From: Cyanophora paradoxa
Taxonomy: Eukaryota > Glaucocystophyceae > Cyanophorales > Cyanophoraceae
Direction: 5' to 3'
Length of the DNA stretch: 64,000 nt
Assembly: GCA_004431415.1 (NCBI GenBank)
Contig: QPMI01000071.1
Coordinates: 434,001-498,000, forward strand
Translations under genes and position numbers: made by a program
Shown: positions 49,101-60,800 of the stretch, in pieces
How positions within the stretch are numbered: position 1 is the first letter of the stretch
Layout of the letters: every line of letters begins with the position of its first letter
The notes under the pieces: model-generated
Databases searched by the model: none
What the model saw: only the letters and a program-made list of their open reading frames with translations
Told to the model about the DNA's origin: nothing

Positions 49101-50607
49101 AAAGAAATATTAATGGAAACTGAGATATGATATAGCAGCGACGTAGACACGTTTCAAGGGGTAAATCGCGATTGGGTTCATGGGCTTCTAGCACCAAATT
49201 AAAGGGAGAGTGGGTGACGGGCGAGGTCACGACATGTACATCCGAAATCGAGCTCGAGGCGGCAAATTCGAAGGCGGCGTCACAACGGCGTTCTTAAGCT
49301 TCTAGCTACACATATATATAGCTGTTGGCTCTAAATTACTTGACCGAGTCAGGGGGGAGAGGGAGGGCGAGGGGAAAGGCTAGTGGAAATAGTTATAAGC
49401 TTCAGGAGGAGGGAGGGTGGCGCCGGTGTTTGCCGGTGACTCCTTTTAGCTTTAGCCGCCGCACTCCCGAGTCAGGAGGGAGGGCGGCCGCGCACGTCTC
49501 GGGGGAGGGTGACGGCGGCGGTGAAGCCCTGCTTGCGGAAGTACCCCAGCGCAAACTCGTCTGCGTCGATGTTCAGACGCGCGCGTGAAAATCATAATCG
49601 ATGTATGTTAATATAGGCGGCGAGGAATATATGTGTGTGTTCATCAATCATATGCATAATAAGCGGAAAGGGGACTAGTAGACATAATAAGAGGAAAGGG
49701 GACCACCGCGAACTCGTCTGGCGGGCGAACAGTTCAGACGCGCAATATTAATACGAGGATCGAAATCATAACCGATGCATATATGATAAGCGGCGAGGAA
49801 TAATTATCGATGTTATAGGAAAAGGGGGACTGCTGCTCCGGGGCCGGACCGGCGAAGGTGAGGAGGTGGGTGTGGCCGGAGCGGCGGAGGCCATCCTTCA
49901 GGTGGCTCATCATGCGCGTCCCCAGGCCCTGCGCGCCCGGCCCGCGGCTCGAAATCAAAGAATCACGAGGCTCGAAATCAAAGATTCGCGAGGCTCGAAA
50001 TCAAAGATTCGCGAGGCTAGAAAAAGAAGCATCGATGTAGAGGGGACGCCGCCCCGCGCGCGGCGTTCTGGCGCGGCGCCACCGCGAAACGAGCGGCGTC
50101 ATATTATTTGACGCTTTAAAATTTCGCAACGTGCACAGCGCGCGCCCCGCAAAGAAGCCTAAGCGAAATCTATCTCGGTCTCCATCTCGGTTTCTAGAGA
50201 GCGAAATCGTTCGCGGACTCCAATGCGGAGTTAATTTTGGCTGCACGTATTCACCGCGAAATTCGCCGCCATCGCACTCTCGATTTATTGTGTTATACAC
50301 TCTCAGCGCAAAACGCATTCTAGGATCGCCCTTGCGAACCGCTCGATATAATTGGCCGCCCATAAGTCGACATACAGCGCGCCCTATCGATATTTCGCAC
50401 CTGGACCTGGTGTTCCTTCAGGACAGCGCAAAGTGCCACCTCCGCAAATCGGACCTGCGGCGCAGCCGGGCGCGAAATTTTATGCTTTAATTTAATAAGC
50501 TTGCTAGGAGTAAATTTGAATTGAATTCAATAAGCTTGCTAGGCACCCCCTTGGAGTCCACGGATCGGTACGTGATGGCCCCCGCGACGCCGCCACCGGT
50601 ACCGCCG

Positions 50608-50647
<40 letters not shown>

Positions 50648-52006
50648 TTCCGGCCAGCGCCACGAGGGTCTCGTGCGTCCTGTGGACACGGGCAGCGCAC
50701 GATCAGCGGCGCCTGAAGCTGCACAAAATAGGCTCTCGGCTTTAACTTATAATTAGGCTCTTATAACGATGTACGGCTTTTTAACTTACTCTTCATATAA
50801 TTAGGCTCTTATTAGGCTTTAACTTATAACTAGGCTCTGCAGAGTTCGCGCATGCGCATGCGCACCGGTCGAAGATAAGGCGGCCGATGTACGGGCGCGG
50901 GAGCAGCGGGAGCTGTCGGTCGTAGACTTCGCACGCGGCGGCCTGCGCGCGCGCGCACGCGGGCAGCGTCAGACTTCGATCCGCCCGGCGCAAAGGGAAT
51001 GAGGCCCGGGCGCGCGCACTAGCCAGGAGAGCTGCTGGGCGTCGCGGCAGCTGGTCGCCAGGCGGAACGTGAGCTCTCCGCGCAGCTCCAGCACCGCACA
51101 GCGCTCTTCGCGCGCGAGGTGGTGCATACCGGGCTGCGATTCGAGGTTTTCGCGGTGCGTCATGATCAGCGCGAAAATGTCTACATCTGCAGCTGCAGGC
51201 CTAATTTTATAAGAGCGGGCCGTAGCTGGCGCTATCGACGTCGCGGTCTTTCTATTCTGACGACTCACCGCTTTCATCGCCTCCGCGAGGGCCTTGAGCG
51301 AGGGCGCGGCCGGCGCACGAGGCGCCGCGACAGCGGCCGAATTCGAAGTCCGCGGCCTGGCCGGAGGCTGCGCAGGGGCACTAGGGGGACGAAAGGCTGC
51401 GCGCTTTGCCCCGGAAGCCAACGGAGCTGGACCTGGACCCGCGCGCGCTGCGGATGGGCTGACGGACATGACTACAGCCCCGGCAGCGGGCGGGGCGGAC
51501 GGGCTGCGGGCCGCCGCCGAGACGATATCGATGCCAGGCGATGGAGATGATGCTTCAAGAGCCCCGGACGCTGAGGAGCGCGGCCGCTGGGCGGGAGTGA
51601 CGAGATCATGGAGAGAAGGCACGGATGAAGAGCCAGCGCGCTTCCGGCCAGGCGTGGCCTTGGGCGTGACGGACTCGTTGAGCTGCGGCAGCTCCAGATT
51701 CGAGAGAGCACTGTCGCCCGCAAGTGGCGCCGGCGGCTCGGCCGCGGGCGAGTGCTGTTGTAGTTTTGCGGGGGTCGGCTGGCCGTGGCCCTCGCGCAAT
51801 CCGGCGCTGGCGCCAGGGTCGAGGGGGCTTCGAAAAAGCTCCGCGAAACCCGAAGGCGCCGGTCCTGGCGTGCCGACGTCGACGGTCTTCGCGGCGCTCG
51901 CGCTCCCGTCTGTGGTGCCATTCGGCGCAGCTGGAGACGTCAGCGGTGCGCATTCTTCATTGGATGCGGTCGCGATCGACGCCTGTGCCGCGCCCGCAAA
52001 GTTCAT
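46192..52006 (-). CDS. GCN5: GCN5-type histone acetyltransferase (GNAT + bromodomain)
   Basis: The start Met at 52006 opens a ~250-residue Ala/Pro/Ser-rich N-terminus. Next comes the GCN5 core across several exons: EERCAVLELRGELTFRLAT; VYDRQLPLLPRPYIGRLIFD; HETLVALAG with a poly-Gly insertion, then GVAGAITYRSVDSKG; VRFAEVALCAVLKEHQVQ, holding the catalytic-type Glu in FAE; GLGTRMMSHLKDGLRRSG, which with QVQ gives the Q-x-x-G-x-G acetyl-CoA loop; DEFALGYFRKQGFTAAV; HVKEYRGARLMEARL. The C-terminal bromodomain (RALRSHAAAWPLLEPPDP to LEAYYALRSRPL) is degenerate. A PAKRRKIKG nuclear signal lies in its ZA region. The protein ends in a Gly/Arg tail (TGA 46192-46194); that TGA overlaps a possible GTGAGG donor, so the true end could be later. 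Role: acetylation of histone H3 lysines in SAGA-like complexes. Confidence 0.88.
46420..47650 (-). other. Degenerate bromodomain
   Basis: AWPLLEPPDP and ARPFYE match the bromodomain W-P-F and Y-x-x-V region. The ZA loop is replaced by a Gly/Pro/Lys-rich insertion, and the C-helices read MFAAARAFFGAASAAAEACD. The acetyl-lysine-binding Asn (normally in YN) has no counterpart. Confidence 0.65.
47649..47710 (-). repeat. Intron composed of GATCN pentamer repeats (GCN5 gene)
   Basis: 62-bp GC-AG intron between the exon ending ARLAAQ and the exon starting FRLEAAALMRALRS. The core is tandem GATCC, GATCT and GATCA pentamers. Confidence 0.8.
48520..48770 (-). repeat. Tandem duplication containing a small GCN5 exon and its donor
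   Basis: CCACCCGCAGTGGCGGCG and the following GGCACCTGCTTGGCGGCAAG occur at about 48578 and again at 48700. Each copy, read on the minus strand, encodes SLAPAVLAAKQ followed by donor GTGCCC. A third, partial copy of the flank (GCGAACGTTAACG, CGGCTCGGTAA) lies at 48525-48552. Which copy is spliced cannot be told from sequence. Confidence 0.8.
49500..51200 (-). other. GNAT acetyltransferase domain with poly-Gly insertion
   Basis: The exons near 50993, 50690-50540, 50470-50411, 49950-49858 and 49580-49500 align in order with the yeast and animal GCN5 catalytic domain. A run of GCC triplets on the + strand (about 50588-50650) adds roughly 15 glycines in the loop between the LVALAG strand and the GAITYRS strand. 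Confidence 0.85.
49553..49803 (-). repeat. Intron copy of the acceptor and first codons of a GNAT exon
   Basis: The block around 49553-49632 (acceptor and start of the DEFALGY exon, then intron) recurs in altered form at 49715-49803: AACTCGTCTG, TTCAGACGCGC, GAAATCATAA-CGATG and GGCGGCGAGGAATA appear in both. The distal copy gives a decoy CAG plus ACGAGTTCGC. Confidence 0.7.
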
Positions 52007-52400
52007 GTTGCGCCGCCGAGCTCGCTGAGCTAGATATCGATCAATATCTAGAGAGAAACATTTTCAGTATAAATCCGCGCGCGTGGGGGAGCTAGGGGAG
52101 GAGGGGACGGAGAGGGGTGGGGGCCGGGATGGCCCATGGGGGAAGGGCTGATCATGAGCGCTACATAAATATTTTAATATATAGCTCCCCCCTGCCGGCT
52201 GCGGGATTCCCTCTAGCTCAGATTTAAAATCCCCGCCCGTATATCCCTGCTCGCTTCCGTATACTTGCAGGGTGAATTTGCAATCAAATCTCGCGCCCTT
52301 ACAGCGCCAGCTCAGCGGCTTCTGAAAAAACGCGCAGCTTTTCAAGTTTCGCGCCCTTCGACATCTCGCATATTCAGTGCAAGCTTGGATCGAAGGAAAG
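52007..52400. promoter_or_regulatory. Divergent promoter region, GCN5 / TPR-MYND gene
   Basis: 394 bp between the two likely start codons. TATATAG occurs near 52178. Assignment depends on the start of the + gene, which is uncertain. Confidence 0.4.
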
Positions 52401-55055
52401 ATGCCCATCTTCATGAAATTCAACGAATCGGCGCTCTTCCCAGGGCTGGTTATGCCAACGATGGTGAACAACCCTTTCATGCCTATCGCCTCCGACGGTC
52501 CGCCGGAGCAGGGGATCGGTATATTTGATGACAACAATGTCGAGGATCTCGTCGACATGGGCGGCGCTCATCCTTCTGAATGTGCGCTCATTCTTGGGAA
52601 TGCCTCTTCTCTCAAAATAGACTCCAGTCAACCTCACGCGTGCGCAGGGCACATTTGGGCGAGCTACGCCGATCGAATTCCCGCCAAAGTGAGGAAATCC
52701 GCGCAAATGTGAGCCAGCGCGCGTCCGCGAAGATTTCGCGCGCAATTATATTAATTGTGTTCGCACACAGGGCGATCGAGGCCTGGGAGCCCCCGCCGGG
52801 CTCGCCCGAGCGCATCGAGATGGCACAGAAGGCGCTGCGGATCTCCCCGCACTGCACAGAGGCGTCGAGGCTACGACGCGCGAGGTGCCTCCACGCGCGC
52901 GAGTTTGCGCGCCTGCTTCCTTCGCTCATCTTAATTTGAACTCCGTCCGCAGGAAGCGTTGCGCTGGTTCGAGAAGGGCATCGAGGCGGGCCCGCTCTTC
53001 TACGGCGAGAAGAATTTCGAGGACGCGCGCAGCGATGGCGAAATGTGGGATTACCTTCCGATGCGCGGCTTCTACCGGGTGCGCGCTTCGATTCGAATTT
53101 ATTTTTCGAACCCGTTCTCCTCCTCGCGCCGGCGCCGACCTGAATTTCTCGCCAGTGCTTGTTCGCGGCCGCCAACGTGCTGCGGAGGATGAACCGCTAC
53201 AAGGATGCGTACGCCAAGTACAAGCGGCTCCTCGAATTCGATCCCAGAGTGTACGCGCTTAACGCTTGTGCCCCGTCCGCTGCGGCGCTTTAATTTCGAA
53301 TTCGCCAACTTCGGTCCGTTCGAATTCGAGCAGGTCCGCGAAGCACGGCACGGTGATCAACCCGTATCCCAGCTTCATCGAGTGCCTCCTCGGCCTCGGC
53401 AAGTGGGGCGAGGCTGCCGCGTACCTCTTCTCGCGAGACGAGGCGATGCTGGAGTTTGCTTTCAAGCCGTCCTCCTACCTCACCCGGACCTACACTCGCA
53501 TTCTTGTCACTCTCAAGGTGCCTTTAATTTCTTCTTATCATAATGTTAATTACATATATATAATGCCCCGTGCTTTCTTGTACTAACTATCAGATAAATC
53601 CTGTTTAATCCTTTCTCGGTGCTCCGCCAAGTTTGATCCGATCCGCCGGCAGCTGGGCAAGTCGCCGAAGCTGCCCGGGCAGGCGATTCTGCAGTACCTG
53701 CTGACGACGTTCTGGGACGGCGTCTGCCCCGGCTGCGCGGACCGCGTGCCGCGGAAGCCGAGCAAGGAGGAGGTCGCGGCGGGCCACACGTGCAGGCCCG
53801 ACCCCGTGCTCGCCCTGCTAGCCGGCGAGCCCCTGCCCGAGCGGCGGGACCCCGGGACGGTCACATTCGCCTCGCCCGCCACCGTCCGAACCTACGTCCG
53901 CCAATTCGGCAAGCACTGGCGCGGTGCGCTCTATCGCGACCTCCAGCTCTCTTCCGTCTAGATCTAGATCTAGATCTTTTCCCGTCTAGATCTAGATCTA
54001 GATCTTGTCGCGGTGCACGGCATCACGTCTAGATCTCTTCGGCCCGCTGTCCCGTCCGAATTGGCGCTGCAGCTGACTAGTGTTCTCGATCGCCGCAGCC
54101 GAGCCCGGAATCCTTGCTCAGGTGATTGAGATGGACCGCGTCGTCCGCCGCCGCTGCGCGGAAGGGCCCCGCCGCGAGTGTCCCACTCGGGTCCGCCCTC
54201 TAATTTCCTCTCCGGATCCCATATGCATGCCCGGCCCTTGCTTCGAATTCTCCGACACGCTCGCGCGCGGCCGCTGCAGGTTATCGAGGAATTCGGCTGC
54301 GGGTGCTGCGGCTTCCCGGGCGCGCCGAAGCCGCCCAAGCACGGGTCGAAGGCCGCGGCCGGGGCACACGCTTGCGCCGCCTGCGGCCGCTCTGGCGACG
54401 ACCTCCTTCGGTGTGGAAGAGCCCAAGCTCTATACGCGTAGGCCGGCGCCCTTCCTTCTAATTCTGACCGCCGGCCCCGCGGCCGCGGCCAGCTGTGGCT
54501 GCCGGGAGGTGTACTACTGCGACACGAAGTGCCAGAAGACGCACTGGTGCACCCACAAGGTACGCTGCGTTCTCTGCTGCAGATTTCGCGCCCCGCGACC
54601 GGTTTTCGCAGGCCGCGTGCAAGCTTCAGGGTGCGGCGGCGGCCGCTTCCAAGCGCAGCGCCGAGAACGCGCCGCCCGCGAATTCAAAGGGAGCGGCATC
54701 GATATCCGAGTGCTCCGCGTGCGGCCGCTCCAGCGATGACCTCCTCCGGTGCCGCCCGCCTCGCGCGCGCGCTGCCGAGTCGGATGGCATGCAATGTCCT
54801 CATGGTCGCGCTTCGGGCTCGCGACCGGCGCAGGTGCTCGCAGTGCCGCCAGGCGCAGTACTGCGACGCGGCGTGCCAGCGGAAGCACTGGGCCGCTCAC
54901 AAGGTCCGTTGAATTTAAATTGAATTTTCTCGGCGTCCAGTTGGGTTTGCTAACTACTGGGTTTGCAGGCGGCGTGCACGGAGTCGGCGCAGAAGGCCTC
55001 CGGAACCGCTCGCGCCGGCGCCGGCGCGGCTGCCGCCACCGCCACCCGAGCCTAG
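52401..55055 (+). CDS. TPR protein with two C-terminal MYND zinc fingers
   Basis: A possible first exon starts MPIFMKFNESALFPGLVMPT, but its splice to the next exon is not resolved. From 52771 the exons read AIEAWEPPPGSPERIEMAQK; EALRWFEKGIEAGPLFYGEK; CLFAAANVLRRMNRYKDAYA; FIECLLGLGKWGEAAAYLFS; and PSSYLTRTYTRILVTLK. This is TPR-like and recalls ST7-type repeats. Then come CxxC-containing MYND fingers: CAACGRSGDDLLRC with CREVYYCDTKCQKTHWCTHK, and CSACGRSSDDLLRC with CSQCRQAQYCDAACQRKHWA followed by AHK. The stop TAG is at 55053-55055. MYND fingers bind proline-rich partners; the TPR part suggests a scaffold. The first finger has Thr/Cys where the second has Ala/Ala, but both keep the Cys/His ligands. 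Confidence 0.75.
53924..54099 (+). repeat. Intron with TCTAGA hexamer repeats
   Basis: Two blocks of GTCTAGATCTAGATCTAGATC (53957-53977 and 53984-54005), plus a shorter one near 54028, lie in an intron of the TPR-MYND gene. It is another palindromic short-unit intron, distinct from the GATCN type. Confidence 0.65.
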
Positions 55056-57837
55056 GTCGAATCTTGCATCCGTATCTGTCGGGGCGCGCGCAGCGCAGCG
55101 GGCCGCCGCTGCGGATTTGCAGCCTCCTGAGCCCACACACTCGCGTCAACCCCGTGTTCGCTTATGTTAGATTCTGTCGTTATCGAACCGTCTTTTAGAT
55201 TCCGTCTTTATCAAAGCAAGCCGCGCAAGCCGCTGAGCCGCTCGGGTTCTTTTGCGGCCGCCCGCGCGCGCCAGCATCGAACACCGGTACCAATTGCAAG
55301 GGCGGGGCCAGGCCGCTGGGAGTTTAATTTCCCCTCCTCCGGATCCCCCGTCGGGCCGCAGGTCCTGCAAATTCACCCTCAAACACGTGCACAGCTTTTT
55401 TGTTCGCTAAGAATAAAAACAAAGCGAATTATGCTGGACCAGAACCTGAAATGAATCAGGAAAACATGCAATGAATCGGTTGCCGGTGAATATGAGCACG
55501 CATGCGAAAAAAAGAGTCTCATGATCAGCGAATTCGAACTGGCGAGGAAACACCACAATCAGCGCCGGATAAGCTATTAAGCTAGCTACAACACATACAG
55601 CAAGTGCAAAAAGATGCGAAATACTAGCTGCTACAAGGATTGGTTCATGCGAAACAATAATGTGCGAGAGACTCGCGATTGCGCCACGTGCACGTTGCAA
55701 TTGCAATTGATGTCAAAAAATGCTTCAGCTCAAAAGAAGGACGCCTATTATCTTTACTTGTCATACTAGGAGAGGCGCTGGCTTGTCATACTAGGGTACA
55801 CGCGCGCGCGGGGGTCTTGAGTCGGCGGCCAGTCATCGAACTCGGGAGCGCGCGAGATCGGAGTCATCGGACGTCGAGTCGTCGACGTCACCCGAACAAT
55901 TGACCGCGCCGATCGAGGCAGTTCGATTCGCGAGCGGGCGAGTGGATTTCAAGCGCTCCGGCCCACGAACATGAAAGTTCAAAATCGTTTTCGTAGCCGC
56001 CATGAGCCTGCTATATATAGCCTATAGCTGCTGCAGCTGGCCAGCAGAGCCTGGCCTGCTTCAGGCAGCAGAATATTTTAATCAGGCTGCATTGTCACTG
56101 AGTCATGCCATCATGCAGGCTGCAGGCCCTGAGGTGGTAAAGAACGTCGTTTCTACAAAAAGTATTTACAATCGATATCACTTAGGAGAAAGAAAGCTTC
56201 TAATGCTAACTATAAAGGTTGCACTTGACGTCGAATAAGTACAATTTTTCAGTTCGTCTATATCTAGCAACTTGAATCTTTGGGGGAGGGGTGGAGGTTG
56301 TGGGGGCGGGGAGGGCCCGGGGGGGTCCGGGGGGAGGGGGTGAATGTGCGCTGAGGGGCATAGCTATAGGGGTGCGCGGAGGAGGGGCGGGAGGGCACAT
56401 GCGCACCTGCGGAGGGGGCGGCGCTAGAGGAAAGCGCGAAGTGGAGGGAAGTGGCGGACGGCCGGGCAGCGGCAGGCGGCGGTCACGAGGGGTCGGCGCC
56501 GGCCGCGGCGAGGCGGGGGCGGAGGCGGCGGGGGCGTCGGCCCGGGAGGCGGCGAGGAGGTCGCCGAGTCGGGCGGGGAGGCGGCCGGCCCGGGCCCGGG
56601 GGGCGGTCGAGGTCCAGGCCCGGAGCGCGTGCGAGGGACTGGGGGGCGCGCGGCGTCGCCGGAACGCGCGGCTGGCCCAGTGGCGCCCCCGGGAGGCTCA
56701 GCGTGGAAGCCCTCGGCCTTGCAACTGGCCTGCGGGCCGCGCACGTGCACGCGAGCCGCTGAGTTGCCGGGGGCGCGGGGCGAGGAGGCGCTCGCTCACC
56801 TCGTCCGAACCTGACGGAGCGCTTCGGATGGGCGCCGGCGGAGAGCGTGGAGAGGGCCGGGGGCGTTCTGTCAGCGCGCGGGGCGCGCGGATATCGATCC
56901 GGAGAGCTCGAGGCGCCGCGCGCGGCGCCTCGCGCGAACGTGGCGCGCGGCTCGCGGAGCGCACTGTAGAGCATCGCCGTCGTGCCTTTTCTGCGCGCTG
57001 CCCTGCGGCCGCGCACGGGCACGTAACCGCGCGCGCGCGCGTCAGATCAGGGCAATGCGGCGCGGCCGCGCGCGGGCAGCGCGCGCGGCGCGGGCAGTGG
57101 CCGCACCAGACTGTGAGGCTGCAGCTGGGCGTTCGGAGAGTTCGGGTTGAGCGGCACGGGGCGGCCGCCCGCGACTCCGCGCTAGGTCGCGCGCGAAGAC
57201 ACGAGCGAAGCAACCGGCATAGCGTTGAACGGCGCTGCTTTCTTTGCACTGGGCTCGCGCCGGCCTGCGCGGAGTGCGGCATAAACCCGCAGACCGTGCC
57301 AGCTGCAGTCGGCTTGGATGCGAGCCGCGGTGGCTAGCCATAGCCGGCGCCGGGAGCGGCTTGACAAAGAATCCGCGTCGAAGATCGATGGCCTTCGCGC
57401 TCGGTGCGGCAATGCACTGCGCCTCTCAGACATGAGAAGTTCTGACCTGATGCGCACGCGCAGCCCCGCCGGTCGCTCGGCCTCGTGCCACCAACGCGCT
57501 GCAGCTGCAGCCCGTGCATGTGGGGGCCGCCTGCCGGGCAGCTGCGGTCGCCGCGGCACCGAGTCCGGCTCCGCACAATGCCGGCGGGCGCACGTTCTCG
57601 CTGCGGCCGGCGCGGGCGTTCAACGCGGTCGGCCGCGGCTGGCGGCTGAGCATCTCGGCCCTGCCCAGCGTGCGGGGCCCGAGCGTGGTTCAGATTCGGC
57701 CTCTGGAGATCAGCGCCGCTCAGAGTGCGCCCCGCCGCAGCGCCCCGCCGCCGGCAGCTAGACCGCGACACTGCTCGCCCCGCCTGCGCTGACCGCACGC
57801 GCGCACGCCTCGCAGTCGCGCTTGACAACATTCTTAA
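55056..57837. other. Intergenic region upstream of the ABCF gene
   Basis: 55056-56250 has mixed composition. 56280-57830 is G/C-rich with long overlapping frames on both strands that have no recognisable family. The 5' exons of the ABCF gene, including its start codon, probably lie in the distal part, but I could not identify them. Confidence 0.55.
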
Positions 57838-60800
57838 GCGGTGCGCTGTGCGACGCGCCTCGCCCGCGGCGTCCCGCTGACCGCGCGCCGCCGCTTCGGG
57901 CGCGCCGCCCGCAGCTATCCCGGCGTGGACCTGCTCGAGGACGTCTCTGTCGCCCTCAAGCCCGGCATGCGGCTCGGTCTCGTCGGCCCCAACGGCGCCG
58001 TGCGTGCAGCCCCGCCCGCTCGCCGCGCCCCACCGCGGCTCTCCCCGCCCGGCCCCGCCCCGCCCTTGACCCCGGGTACGCGCAGGGCAAGTCTACCCTC
58101 ATCAAGATCATCATCGGGTACCCCACCTGCGCTCCGGGGTACGCCGTTTCTCACCCGGCGCAGGGAGATCAAGCCGGACGCGGGTAGCATCACCAAGGAG
58201 CGCGGCCTTCGCATCGGGTACCTCCCCCAGGTCCGCACGGTTTGCTGTATCCCCCCCGGCACCCGAGTCCGAGCGCGTATCTCTCAGGACCTGCCGACGG
58301 AGACGAGCGACCGAAGCATCCTCGATGAGGTCATCTCCGGCGTCGGCATCCTCGAGGCGCGCCCGTACCCCTCCCGATAAGCGTACCCCCCCGATACTCA
58401 TTTTCCCCTGCAGGAGGTGGAGGCCGAAATGATCAAGGTACCGCGTATCCCCCCGATGGCTCCCCCTCCCAGCCGACGCCCCCGGGGTACAGGTCAGTCA
58501 CGAGATCGCGGAGCGGCCCGACGACAAGAAGCTCTATAACCGCCTCTCAGAGCTCCAGGTACCCCCCGCCCCGCCCCGCCCCGCCCCCCACCCCCACCCC
58601 ACCTCACGAATCCCGGTACCCCCTCCCCCAGCACGACTTCGACCGGCTGCAGGGGATGAACCCGCGGGGCCTCGCGGAGCGCATCCTCCTCGGCCTCGGC
58701 TTCAAGGTCCCGTACCCCCCTCCCGCGCCTCCTCCCCCCCTCAGCCCTACTGCAGCCCTCGGAGCTCGAGATGCCCGTCAGCAAGTTCTCCGGCGGCTGG
58801 CGCAGTGCGCCCGCACCCCCCTTCCCCCATACCCCCCGCCGCCACCCCCCCCCCCCCCGACGCCCCCCCTGCAGTGCGTGTCTCGCTCTCGCGGCTGCTT
58901 CTGATGGAGCCCGAGCTACTGATCATGGACGGTACGCGCCCCTCGCTCATGGGGTTCTAGTGGCTAGCGCACGGCGCGGCCCACCCCTATAGATAGATAG
59001 CTAGCGCACAGCGCGGCTAGTAGCTCGCCCACCCCCCCGATACACTATATAGTTCTATATAGTTCCCACCCCCGCGCAGCGCACGTTCTTAGATACACTA
59101 TAGCTCGCCCAACCCCCGCCTGAACCCCCCCCCCCCCCCCCCCCCCCGCTGCTCATCATGGACGGTCCGCGCCCCTCGCTCATGGGCTTCTAGTACCCTC
59201 CCGGCCTGCCCCGCCCCGCGGCGGCCCGGTCCCGCCCGACTCTTAGATACACTATAGCTCGCCCAACCCCTCCGTCTGACCTCCCCCCCCTCCCCCCCCC
59301 CCCCCCCCTCCCGTAGTGGGATGGGATTCTAGTAGCGCACGGCGCGCCGCGCAGCCTAGAGCGCGGCGCGCGGCCTGCAAGCCGCCTGACCCTCCCTCTC
59401 CCGCCTCCTCTCCCCAGAGCCGACGAACCACCTGGACCTGGAGGCTCTAGTACCTCTAGTACTCTAGGGACTCTAATAAAATCTCCCGGGCCTGCCCCGC
59501 CCCGCGGCGGCCCCGCCCCGATACACTATTTAGCTCGCCCCCCCTCCCCCCCCCCCCCCCGCTGACCCCCCCCCTCCCCCCCAGAGCCGACGAACCACCT
59601 GGATCTGGAGGCGTGCATCTGGCTCGAGTCGTTCCTCTCGGAGTGGAAGGGCGCCCTCCTCCTCATCTCCCGTCCGCCCCGCCCCGCCCCGCCCCGCCCG
59701 CCCCGCCCTGAAGGCTTCTAAAATTCTAGCGGCTTCGCCCCTTCTAAAATACTTCTAGGCTTCTAACGGCCTCTAAGCGACGGCCTGCCCCGCCCCGCCC
59801 CGCCCGCCCGCCCCCTCCGCTTCCCTCCGCTTCCCTCCGCCTCTTACGATTGCCGTACCCCCCCCCCCACCAGACGACCGGGCGTTCCTGAACAAGTCCG
59901 TCAACTACATCGCCGAGCTCGAGCGCGGTGCGCAACGCCGCCCTGCGATGGCCCGGCCGCGCCCATTGCGCCGTGCCGCGGCGGTCACGCTCTATTCCCT
60001 TCCCGTCCGCCCCGTTCCGCTCCGCCTGCTCTGATCCACCGTCGCTGCGCGCAGGCAAGCTTACACTCTACACCGGCGACGTGCGCCCCCCCCCCCCCCC
60101 CCCCCCCAACGCTCCCCACGCTCCCCACCCCACGCTCCCCGCCCCGCCCGCTCCTGCCCGACGTTTAATTTGCCCCCTTCACCGGCAGTTCGACAAGTAC
60201 GAGGAGACCAAGTCCGCCCGGAGGGTACGGAAAAGAAGGGGGAGGGGGGGGAAAAGGGGGGAAAAGGAGGGGGCCGAGCCGAGGATCGAGGCCCTGAGGC
60301 TCCGAAAAAAAGGGGGGGGGGAGGGGGGGGTCCGGGGCCGAGGCCCGGATCTTAAGCGTACCCCCGCGCGGGGCCCGTACCTTGGTCGCCCCTCGTCGCC
60401 CCTCCAGCCGCGGCTCCGAGGCTCTGAGGCCCGGATCCTCGTCGCCGCGCGCAGGCGCAGGTGGAGGCGACGGCGGCGGCGCAGCAGCGCGCCATCGAGA
60501 AGAAGGAGGCCCACATCGAGCGCTTCAAGTCCGTCCCTCCGCCCCTCCCCCGCCGCCGCGCCCTCCCTAGGCTCGGCTGGGGGCCCGCCTCCCGCCCACC
60601 CGCACACCCTCCGTTTCTCCGCGGGATTAGTGTTCCCCATTGCCGCGTTCCCCGATTAGTGTTAAGGGAAGCTAGAAGCGAAAGGGGACGCCGCCGCCTA
60701 CCCTCCCCCCCTCCCCTTCCCCCCCCTCCCCTCCCCCCCCTTACGACTCCTCCCCAGGGCGAAGGCGGCGTTCGCGAAGGGCGTGCAGTCGCGGATCAAG

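Noticed and set aside
56291-57337. 348-codon plus-strand frame upstream of the ABCF gene
   Set aside because: Compositional frame in G/C-rich DNA with equally long frames on the other strand and no family resemblance.
57500-57790. Frame containing GGRTFSLRPARAFNAV, possible transit peptide or first exon of ABCF
   Set aside because: Could be real, but no phase-compatible splice to the first ABC exon was found.
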